The notes below the pieces were generated by a model. The model ran no database searches, was not told the origin of the DNA, and saw only the letters and a list, made by a program, of their open reading frames with translations. Made by a program: the position numbers and the translations under genes. A DNA stretch of 60,491 nucleotides from the NCBI RefSeq assembly GCF_002160515.1, contig NZ_NFKS01000018.1, forward strand, positions 1-60,491, written 5' to 3'. This DNA is from Anaeromassilibacillus sp. An172. Lineage in GTDB: Bacteria > Bacillota > Clostridia > Oscillospirales > Acutalibacteraceae. How positions within the stretch are numbered: the first letter of the stretch is position 1; every line of letters starts with the position of its first letter. Positions 9,159 to 15,150 of this stretch are shown one piece after another.

Positions 9159-9428
9159 ATGGAGCAATTTACAGGTTATCTTTTTACCGCAGTATGGGCA
9201 GTTATAGGAATTTATCTTGTCTATATGGGTAAAAAGGTACACAAGTTTTGTTATTATATAAGTCTGCTGTTATTTTTCATGTTCGGATGGAGTCTTGCCG
9301 ACCAGCTTATGACCGCCGACCTGTTTTCCGGCACGGCAGCCATTGTATACAGAGTTATAATAGCGCTGTTTTTGATTGTAGGTGTAATCATCTACTTTAA
9401 AAAAGTTCGCAGCAGCGATGATAAATAA
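9159..9428 (+). CDS. Small membrane protein, three predicted TM helices
   Basis: An 89-residue hydrophobic protein with helices at about residues 5-23, 32-50 and 63-83 and a short basic-acidic tail (KKVRSSDDK). It has a strong CCGGAGGAA ribosome binding site and sits between the acidic-tailed membrane protein and the acetyltransferase in a rightward operon. I do not recognise the family. Confidence 0.7.
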   Translation: MEQFTGYLFTAVWAVIGIYLVYMGKKVHKFCYYISLLLFFMFGWSLADQLMTADLFSGTAAIVYRVIIALFLIVGVIIYFKKVRSSDDK

Positions 9429-9459
9429 CATTAAATTAAAAAGGAAAGAAGTCTTAAAG

Positions 9460-9981
9460 TTGACCCAAAACGAAAATCACAAAATCATTCCTTATGAAGA
9501 AAAATATCTGAAAGACGCAGCCGCAATCTGGAACGAGGTTGTTGAGGAGCAAAACAGCTTTCCTCAGAATGTACCTTTTACAGAAACGGGAGCTGACGAG
9601 TTTTTCAAAAGCCAGACAAGAACCGCTTGTCTTTTTGAGGACGGCAAGATGGTTGGAATATACATTCTTCACCCCAACAACGCAGGCAACTGCGGACACA
9701 TAGCAAACTGCTCTTACGGACTCACCAAAAGCGCAAGAGGCAAGGGCCTCGGCAGACTTTTAGTTGAGGACTCCATAACAGAGGGACAAAAGGCGGGATT
9801 CAGAGGAATACAGTTCAACGCAGTTGTAAGCACAAACTATGCGGCGATAAAGCTCTATCAGCGTTTGGGCTTTAAGATTTTAGCAACCGTCCCCGGCGGA
9901 TACAAAAACCCAGACAACACATACACCGACACATACATTATGTTTCGTCTTTTAACTCCGCCTTGCAAAACTTCTCTTTAA
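9460..9981 (+). CDS. GNAT-family N-acetyltransferase
   Basis: An acetyl-CoA-dependent transferase with the Gly-rich acceptor-binding motif A (LTKSARGKGLGRLLVEDS) and the downstream segment NYAAIKLYQRLGFKIL typical of RimI-like GNATs. The substrate cannot be read from the sequence. The open frame runs from ATG 9418, overlapping the previous gene, but that ATG has no ribosome binding site. TTG 9460 has AAGGAAAG nine bases before it and begins where the fold should start, giving 173 residues. The last eight codons and the stop (TPPCKTSL) lie inside the dispersed repeat at 9957-10060. Confidence 0.85.
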   Translation: MTQNENHKIIPYEEKYLKDAAAIWNEVVEEQNSFPQNVPFTETGADEFFKSQTRTACLFEDGKMVGIYILHPNNAGNCGHIANCSYGLTKSARGKGLGRLLVEDSITEGQKAGFRGIQFNAVVSTNYAAIKLYQRLGFKILATVPGGYKNPDNTYTDTYIMFRLLTPPCKTSL

Positions 9982-10060
9982 AAATCAACCCCATTTCAAG
10001 GCGGGCGAAACCTTTTATTTAGTCTTTGGAATGGCTCGCTCACATTGGGGTTTATTTTTT
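9957..10060 (+). repeat. Dispersed ~100-bp two-hairpin repeat, copy A
   Basis: CCGCCTTG and CAAGGCGG form a perfect 8-bp stem. A second short stem follows (GCGAAACC with GGCTCGC). AACCCCAT, in the first loop, is complementary to ATTGGGGTT at the 3' end, which would allow a pseudoknot. Two related copies lie in the thiC leader at 43356-43520. It overlaps the end of the acetyltransferase gene and ends four bases before the tRNA promoter -35 box. Confidence 0.8.
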
Positions 10061-10063
10061 GAA

Positions 10064-10091
10064 TTTACAAATTCTAAATTAGTGATATAAT
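10064..10091 (+). promoter_or_regulatory. tRNA-Ala promoter
   Basis: -35 TTTACA (10064-10069), 16-base spacer, -10 TATAAT (10086-10091). The mature tRNA begins 14 bases downstream. Confidence 0.75.
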
Positions 10092-10104
10092 ATAAAAAAA
10101 CAAT

Positions 10105-10180
10105 GGGCCTGTAGCTCAGCTGGGAGAGCGTTCGGTTCGCATCCGAGAGGTCAAGGGTTCGAACCCCTCCAGGTCCACCA
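10105..10180 (+). tRNA. tRNA-Ala (anticodon CGC)
   Basis: A 76-base cloverleaf with encoded CCA. The acceptor stem GGGCCTG pairs with CAGGTCC (one G-U pair). The D arm has GCTC/GAGC and the anticodon loop TTCGCAT gives CGC, reading GCG alanine codons. The T arm has the TTCGAAC loop, with one A-C mismatch at the outermost T-stem pair. Confidence 0.93.
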
Positions 10181-10181
10181 A

Positions 10182-10217
10182 AAAATCCGCAGTCTGCAAA
10201 AACACACTGCGGATTTT
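10182..10217 (+). terminator. tRNA terminator
   Basis: AAAATCCGCAGT pairs with ACTGCGGATTTT directly after the CCA end, with a short T-run at the 3' side. It ends the single-tRNA transcript. Confidence 0.85.
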
Positions 10218-10276
10218 AAATTTTCTATAAAATATAAATATAAAATGTACAACTAAAACTTTTTTTGATTTTATGG

Positions 10277-10282
10277 TATAAT
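10277..10282 (+). promoter_or_regulatory. Extended -10 promoter for the HAD gene
   Basis: TATGGTATAAT carries the TGn extension before TATAAT. No convincing -35 is visible. It lies 34 bases before the HAD phosphatase start. Confidence 0.5.
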
Positions 10283-10315
10283 GAAAATATCAACAAAAGA
10301 AAATGAAGTGATTAT

Positions 10316-11119
10316 ATGAAATACAAACTTATTGCCGCAGATATGGACGGGACTCTTTTAAACAGTGAGGGGAAAATAAGTCCTAAAACCTCAAAAGCCA
10401 TAAAAAAGGCTGTTGACATGGGCGTTGTTTTTACCGTATCCTCAGGCAGACCTATTCAGGGTATACTAAAATACGGCGAATTTCTGCCCCTTAATTTTCC
10501 TGCAATCACCTACAACGGGGCTATGATTGTAAATCCCGAAAACAATGAAATACTTTTCCACAAAGCGTTGGAAAAAGATGACGCTTTAAAAATCTTAAAG
10601 TTAGGAGAGGAACGCTCCGTCACAATCTGTCTTTGGTGCGAAAACCAACTTTTTGTGAACCGCATTGACGAAAGGGTAAACAAATACAAAAGGCTTTCCG
10701 GAGTTGAACCCATTTTGATTGACAGTAAAGAAGCTCTTGCGGAAAAGGGCGTTACAAAAATTCTCTGGTACGACGATACGGAAAAGATAAAAAGTTTTCA
10801 GGAAACTTTACAAAAAGAGAGCTTTAATGAGGTCACATTCTGCACCTCAAAGCCTGAGTTTTTGGAGTTTTTTAACAGTGGTGTTTCAAAGGCGGCGGCT
10901 ATGGAATTTTTGGGCAAGCTTTACGGCATTAAAGTCGAAGAGATGATAGCAATAGGCGACGGCGACAACGACCTTGCAATGATTGAATACGCAGGTCTTG
11001 GGATTTCCATGGAAAACGGCTCGGAAAAAGTAAAAAAAGCCGCCGGTTACATAACCGCTTCCAACGATAACAACGGCGTGGCTTTAGCAATCGAGAAATT
11101 TATATTAAATCATATTTAA
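10316..11119 (+). CDS. Cof-type HAD-IIB sugar/nucleotide phosphatase
   Basis: A 267-residue cytoplasmic phosphatase of the Cof/YwpJ type. Motif I is DMDGTLLN at residues ~9-16, with the nucleophile and general-acid aspartates. Motif II is TVSSGRP, Lys195 in the VSKAAAM segment is the likely motif III lysine, and motif IV is GDGDNDLAMIEYAG. The large cap between motifs II and III is class IIB. These enzymes act broadly on sugar phosphates and cofactor phosphates; the substrate here is not predictable. It is followed by the RlmI-like methyltransferase with its own promoter-like sequence. Confidence 0.9.
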   Translation: MKYKLIAADMDGTLLNSEGKISPKTSKAIKKAVDMGVVFTVSSGRPIQGILKYGEFLPLNFPAITYNGAMIVNPENNEILFHKALEKDDALKILKLGEERSVTICLWCENQLFVNRIDERVNKYKRLSGVEPILIDSKEALAEKGVTKILWYDDTEKIKSFQETLQKESFNEVTFCTSKPEFLEFFNSGVSKAAAMEFLGKLYGIKVEEMIAIGDGDNDLAMIEYAGLGISMENGSEKVKKAAGYITASNDNNGVALAIEKFILNHI

Positions 11120-11191
11120 TGTACGCCTTGTTATTTTATTGAAATTTATGTTATAATCAGAACAAAGAAAAAAGAAGAGGAATTGAGCTTT

Positions 11192-12388
11192 ATGGCAAAC
11201 GTAATATTAAAAAAAGGCGAAGGCAGACTTTTAAAATCCGGCGGAATGTGGATTTTTAACAACGAAATCTCCAAGGTTAAAGGGGATTATAAAAACGGCG
11301 ACATTGTAAATGTGCTGGACTTTGACGATTACCCAATGGGCAAGGGTTTTATAAACGGAAATTCAAAAATCAGAGTTAGAATGCTTACAAGAAATCCTGA
11401 AGCTGAAATCGACGAAAACTTTTTCCGTGAGAGAGTTAGAAACGCATGGGAGTACCGCAAAAAGACTGTGGACACCTCCTGCTGCCGTGTGATTTTCGGC
11501 GAGGCGGATTTTCTCCCCGGACTTGTTGTTGACAAGTTTTCCGATGTTTTGGTGGTTCAATCATTGGCTCTGGGAATTGACATTCACAAAAAACTTATAA
11601 TGTCACTTCTCGTGGAAGAAATGAAAAAGGACGGAATTGAAATCCGTGGAGTTTATGAGAGAAGCGACGCAAAGGTAAGGTCTTTGGAGGGAATGCCACG
11701 CACCAAGGGATTTTTGGGCAAGCCCTTTGACACAGACGTTATCATAACCGAAAACGGTGTTAAATATCATGTGGACATTGAAAACGGTCAGAAAACCGGA
11801 TTTTTCCTTGACCAGAAATACAACCGTCTTGCAATTCAAAAGCTTTGCAAGGGCGCATCTGTTTTGGACTGCTTCACCCACACAGGTTCTTTTGCTCTCA
11901 ACGCAGGAATTGCGGGAGCTGAAAGTGTTTTAGGCGTTGACGCCTCCGAGCTTGCAGTTGAACAGGCAACAAAAAATGCAGAGCTTAACGGGCTTTCCGA
12001 TAAGGTTAAGTTTATCTGCCGTGATGTTTTCGAGCTTCTTCCTGAGCTTGAGGAAAAGGGCGAAAAATTCGACGTGGTTATCCTTGACCCTCCGGCATTT
12101 GCAAAGTCACAGAACTCCGTAAAAAACGCCACAAAGGGCTACAGAGAGATAAATTTAAGAGCCATGAAGCTTGTTAAGGACGGAGGATTTTTAGCCACCT
12201 GCTCATGCTCCCACTTTATGACCTACGAGCTTTTCACAAAGACAATCGGTCAGGCGGCAAAAAACGTACACAAAAGACTCCGTCAGGTTGAATTTAGAAC
12301 ACAGGCTCCAGACCATCCAATACTCTGGGCGGCTGACGAGTCCTATTATCTGAAATTCTACATTTTCCAGGTTTGCAATGAGTATTAA
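11192..12388 (+). CDS. RlmI-like 23S rRNA m5C methyltransferase
   Basis: A 398-residue class I SAM methyltransferase of the RlmI/YccW type. The N-terminal PUA-like RNA-binding domain (about 1-75) precedes an EEHEE-type middle region and the catalytic domain with VLDCFTHTGSFALNAG (SAM-binding), the VILDPPAFAKS motif, and a TCSCSHF segment that supplies the catalytic cysteine for C5 methylation. Escherichia coli RlmI modifies C1962; the exact target here is inferred. The open frame begins at TTG 11183, but the ATG at 11192 is properly spaced from AGAGGAA. Confidence 0.88.
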   Translation: MANVILKKGEGRLLKSGGMWIFNNEISKVKGDYKNGDIVNVLDFDDYPMGKGFINGNSKIRVRMLTRNPEAEIDENFFRERVRNAWEYRKKTVDTSCCRVIFGEADFLPGLVVDKFSDVLVVQSLALGIDIHKKLIMSLLVEEMKKDGIEIRGVYERSDAKVRSLEGMPRTKGFLGKPFDTDVIITENGVKYHVDIENGQKTGFFLDQKYNRLAIQKLCKGASVLDCFTHTGSFALNAGIAGAESVLGVDASELAVEQATKNAELNGLSDKVKFICRDVFELLPELEEKGEKFDVVILDPPAFAKSQNSVKNATKGYREINLRAMKLVKDGGFLATCSCSHFMTYELFTKTIGQAAKNVHKRLRQVEFRTQAPDHPILWAADESYYLKFYIFQVCNEY

Positions 12389-12408
12389 AAACTTCACTCA
12401 ATAAAAAT

Positions 12409-12442
12409 ACCCATGATTATGGATTTAAACATAATCATGGGT
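12409..12442. terminator. Bidirectional terminator between convergent genes
   Basis: ACCCATGATTATG pairs perfectly with CATAATCATGGGT, flanked by A-rich sequence on the left and T-rich on the right. It serves the rightward methyltransferase and the leftward PepSY lipoprotein gene. Confidence 0.85.
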
Positions 12443-12462
12443 TATATTTTTATAATTAACTA

Positions 12463-13281
12463 TTAAAAGAAATCTCTGTCCTTTTCGGATTTTAAAATTG
12501 TTCCGTCCAGGGAAACCTCGTATTCGTACTCATAGCCGTCTGCCTTAAACTCAATTTCATAACGGTTGTGGTCAAGCTCTATTTCCTTTTTTGTCACTGC
12601 GTCCGCTGAAATTCCTGCGTGATTATAGGCAATGTTCAGAGCCTCGTCAAAGCTTATTGAGCCAGCACTTGTTGATGAAGGGATGTTGTTAATGGTTTCT
12701 TTATCAAACTTTACAACTTCGCCTGTTGCTTTTCTCACGTCAACCTCATACTTATAGGTTCCGTCGGAAAAATCAATCTCGTAATCTCCGTCGTCAAGCT
12801 GTTCTTTATACATTGTCACGTTTTCCGCTGAAACACCTGCGTACTCATAGGCTATTTTTTTGGCTGTTTCCAAGTCAATCTCATTCTGAGCTGTCTGGCT
12901 GTCTCCGTTGCCCATGTAGTTTGCATCCTTTTTATATCTTACAACCTCGCCTGTGGTTTTACTTACATCAACCTCGTGTTCAAAGCCGTCGTAGATAAAT
13001 TCGATTTCATAAACTCCATCGTCAAGTTCAGCCTTGTAGATATCTGTGTCTGAGGGTGATATTCCCACATATTCCAAAGCTATTGTCTTTGCCTCTTCAA
13101 GTGAGATTTCGCCTGTTGTCTGTGTATTTGAAGTGCTTTCAGCTGTTGTTTCAACCTGGTTCTGTGTTGTTGGCTGTGGTTCTGTAGCCGCCGGTGAACC
13201 TGCGCAGCCTGCAAATACAGAAACCGCCAATGTCAATACCACTGCCAAAACCGCTGTCTTTTTAAATAATGTTTTTTTCAT
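12463..13281 (-). CDS. Secreted lipoprotein with three PepSY-like repeats
   Basis: A 272-residue protein with a lipoprotein signal peptide (basic KKTLFKK start, hydrophobic core, lipobox VFAGC with Cys26 as the lipidated residue) and a Thr/Gln/Glu linker. Three repeats of ~65 residues follow, each with the pattern (I/L)(S/D)xxxAxxIAxxxAG, a degenerate charged middle, and YE(I/Y)(E/D)F followed by VDVxxxTGEV, the PepSY layout. PepSY domains are often peptidase inhibitors or envelope stress modules. The start is ATG 13281, because TTG 13287 abuts GAGGAA. It lies behind a SigI-type promoter shared with sigI, so it is a likely SigI target. Confidence 0.88.
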   Translation of the reverse strand: MKKTLFKKTAVLAVVLTLAVSVFAGCAGSPAATEPQPTTQNQVETTAESTSNTQTTGEISLEEAKTIALEYVGISPSDTDIYKAELDDGVYEIEFIYDGFEHEVDVSKTTGEVVRYKKDANYMGNGDSQTAQNEIDLETAKKIAYEYAGVSAENVTMYKEQLDDGDYEIDFSDGTYKYEVDVRKATGEVVKFDKETINNIPSSTSAGSISFDEALNIAYNHAGISADAVTKKEIELDHNRYEIEFKADGYEYEYEVSLDGTILKSEKDRDFF

Positions 13282-13336
13282 AATCAATTCCTCGCTTTCT
13301 TTATTTGAAAAACTGTTTTATTTTGTTTTCATAAAA

Positions 13337-13370
13337 AGAATACGCAGAAAATTTTCTAAAATCGGGGTCT
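13337..13370 (-). promoter_or_regulatory. Predicted SigI-type promoter of the PepSY lipoprotein gene
   Basis: Leftward, AGACCCCGA is followed after ten bases by TTTTCTGCGTATTCT. The same two boxes at identical spacing precede sigI (14794-14827). The core ACCCC and CGTA resemble what I recall of SigI -35 and -10 elements in Bacillus and Clostridium. It lies ~55 bases before the gene start. Confidence 0.75.
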
Positions 13371-13397
13371 CATGAAAATTTTTTTAAATTTTTTTAT

Positions 13398-14021
13398 TTA
13401 ATCATCTATTTGATATTTTTGATTTGATGTATCTTTAAGATAATCGTCCCAAGATGATTTCTCAACCTCTATATCGTATTTCTCCTCGGCGTAATTTTCA
13501 AGGCTGTCCGCCGCTCTTTCAAGGGCAGGATTGTCGTCGTTATACTCATTCTCAATAGCCACAAAAATCTCGCTGTCCTCGTTAAGATAACTCATTGAGT
13601 AAGCCTTTTCAAGAAGCTCGATAGATATATCCGTAATATTTTTATTTTCTATATCAACCTGAGAAACTGCCTTTCCCGTTTCGTCAAGGCCTTCAATCTT
13701 CGTTACCTTATTTTCGCTGTCGCATGTGACTGCAATATCTCCGCCCATATAGAACCTGTAGACCCTTGAGTCACCGCCGCCGGAAATAACCCCGGAAAAC
13801 AGTAAAAACCATGCCCCTATTCCCACAATGGCAATCAACGCTATAAACAGAGCCAAAAAGCCCATTCGTTTTTTTCTTTTAGCTTTTATATCCTCCATTG
13901 GCACAACCTTTGTCAAAGTCTGGCCGGGAGCATAATCCATATTTGCAACCTTAAAAAATCTGCCGTTTTCGTCAAGGACAATAACATAGCTTTCGTGTCG
14001 TTCCATTACAAGATATTTCAT
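13398..14021 (-). CDS. rsgI: RsgI-type membrane anti-sigma factor
   Basis: A 207-residue single-pass membrane protein. Residues 1-50 form the RsgI N-terminal domain that binds SigI in the cytoplasm (YVIVLDENGRFFKV pattern). A basic patch (KAKRKKR) precedes the transmembrane helix at about 53-77. The ~130-residue exterior begins with a beta-rich segment resembling the RsgI juxtamembrane domain and ends in a charged helical region. No carbohydrate-binding or protease domain is attached, unlike the RsgI proteins of cellulolytic clostridia. Its start overlaps the sigI stop by four bases (ATGA), so the two are translationally coupled. Confidence 0.85.
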   Translation of the reverse strand: MKYLVMERHESYVIVLDENGRFFKVANMDYAPGQTLTKVVPMEDIKAKRKKRMGFLALFIALIAIVGIGAWFLLFSGVISGGGDSRVYRFYMGGDIAVTCDSENKVTKIEGLDETGKAVSQVDIENKNITDISIELLEKAYSMSYLNEDSEIFVAIENEYNDDNPALERAADSLENYAEEKYDIEVEKSSWDDYLKDTSNQKYQIDD

Positions 14022-14755
14022 GGATTTTCTCCCTCCTTTTTAGGGTTTATTCCCTTAATGTGGTTTCTGATAATGTCGTATCCGTTGGTATAAGCAAGAG
14101 TAATTGCCACAAGGTATTTTCTGTGGCGTTCCAAAGTCTTTTTATCCACCTTGGTGTTCTTTGAAATCTCCGTTATGGGGATTTTTCTTGTTTTAAGAAA
14201 GTTTTCCATAAGGCGGCTGTCGTTTACCATGTATTCCAAAGCTTTAAAGCAAGCGTTTAATGTTCTTTTTTGCTTTGGGGTGTTTTCGGCGATTTCTGTT
14301 AAATCAACGGAAAATTTCTCAAGCTGGGTGGAATACTCCTTAATTTCCGCCTTTGTATCGCTTAAAGCCTTAAACTCCTCCAGCTCGTTTTTTGTTTCCT
14401 CCAAAGTATCAACAAGGGCGGGACTGTCCTCGTATTCCGTTTCCGTATCAAGAGAAATCAAGCCACGGTGACGTTTCTCTTTTCTGTAAAAATCTATAAG
14501 CCTGTGTTTAATGTGCAAACGGGCATAATTTATAAAAGGCCCTTTAAAACGGCTGTAGTCAAGCACCGCTTCATGAAAAGCAATCATGGCAATACTCAGC
14601 TCATCGTCCTGACCCAGCACCGCCTCTCTGCCTAAAAACTTTGTGGTTTCAGACTTTATAAAACCCATGTAAAGGCGCACAAGGTTGTCCGCTTCACGGG
14701 AATTGTTTTTCGCTTTGTAAATCATTTCCATCAATTCGTTGTTTTTATCCGCCAT
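14018..14755 (-). CDS. sigI: RNA polymerase sigma factor SigI
   Basis: A 245-residue alternative sigma factor of the SigI group. A region 2-like N-terminal part (LIDFYRKEKRH ends the DNA-melting segment) is joined by a linker to the C-terminal HTH (ITEISKNTKVDKKTLERHRKYLVA), the special SigI C-terminal domain. SigI is held inactive by RsgI and released by envelope or polysaccharide signals in known cases. It precedes rsgI with a four-base overlap. The 34-bp motif 40 bases upstream matches that of the PepSY gene and predicts autoregulation. Confidence 0.9.
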   Translation of the reverse strand: MADKNNELMEMIYKAKNNSREADNLVRLYMGFIKSETTKFLGREAVLGQDDELSIAMIAFHEAVLDYSRFKGPFINYARLHIKHRLIDFYRKEKRHRGLISLDTETEYEDSPALVDTLEETKNELEEFKALSDTKAEIKEYSTQLEKFSVDLTEIAENTPKQKRTLNACFKALEYMVNDSRLMENFLKTRKIPITEISKNTKVDKKTLERHRKYLVAITLAYTNGYDIIRNHIKGINPKKEGENP

Positions 14756-14793
14756 TTTCTCACCCCTGACTTATTATTCACTCTTATAATAAT

Positions 14794-14827
14794 AGATTAC
14801 GCAGAAAAAATCAATTTTTCGGTGTTT
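14794..14827 (-). promoter_or_regulatory. Predicted SigI-dependent autoregulatory promoter of sigI
   Basis: Leftward, AAACACCGA, ten bases, TTTTCTGCGTAATCT. The first box matches the 13337-13370 copy at seven of nine positions and the second at 14 of 15, with unchanged spacing, while the spacer differs. It lies between the terminator of the structured RNA and the sigI start. Confidence 0.75.
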
Positions 14828-14844
14828 AAAATAAATTTTTTATA

Positions 14845-15030
14845 TAAAAAGAAAACCGCAGACCTACTGCCTGCGGTTTCTCCGTTTCTCACCAGATGTA
14901 TTTCACGACAATACAATCTGTAATTATGTGCCAATTTGCGGGACGGGCACATAAAAATAAAACAAGGAAGAATGAAAAAAATGATGAAAAGAATGTTCAG
15001 TGTTAAAAACACCTGAAATGTCTTCAACTG
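14845..15030 (-). ncRNA. Structured ~185-nt RNA with four hairpins upstream of sigI
   Basis: Transcription from the promoter at 15037-15065 would give a leftward RNA. In order it holds: a hairpin at 15017-14996 (UUCAG/CUGAA with a bulged G); a ~40-nt pyrimidine-rich single strand; a 9-bp hairpin at 14954-14924 (UUAUGUGCC/GGCACAUAA) with the loop CGUCCCGCAAAUU; a 10-bp hairpin at 14920-14893 with one bulge; and a 9-bp terminator hairpin at 14879-14853 followed by UUUUCUUUUU. The terminator lies before the sigI promoter, so it may be an independent small RNA. The UCCC loop and UCUUCCUU stretch could pair with Shine-Dalgarno sequences. I match it to no known riboswitch. Confidence 0.55.
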
Positions 15031-15036
15031 TGTTAA

Positions 15037-15065
15037 ATTATAATATATTTTTTCATAATTGTCAA
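15037..15065 (-). promoter_or_regulatory. Consensus sigma-A promoter of the structured RNA
   Basis: Leftward -35 TTGACA (15060-15065), 17-base spacer, -10 TATAAT (15037-15042): an exact match to the consensus in both boxes and spacing, one of the strongest promoters in the window. No coding region with a credible start follows at once. Confidence 0.85.
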
Positions 15066-15150
15066 CTAATTTTAATAAAATTTTCAGAATACATCACAAT
15101 TTCACCCTGTTTATTACCTCACAAAAGTAATCAAACCACACATCGAAGTG

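Noticed and set aside
14797-15027. A 76-codon leftward frame from a TTG with a hydrophobic N-terminus
   Set aside because: It reads straight through the four hairpins and the U-tract terminator of the structured RNA, has no ribosome binding site, and its composition follows the U-rich RNA. The RNA explanation fits better.
14845-15030. The structured RNA as 6S RNA, T-box or a known metabolite riboswitch
   Set aside because: The two ends do not pair into the long rod with central bubble of 6S RNA, and I see no T-box AGGGUGG-type motif and no TPP, SAM, FMN, lysine, purine, glycine or cobalamin signature.
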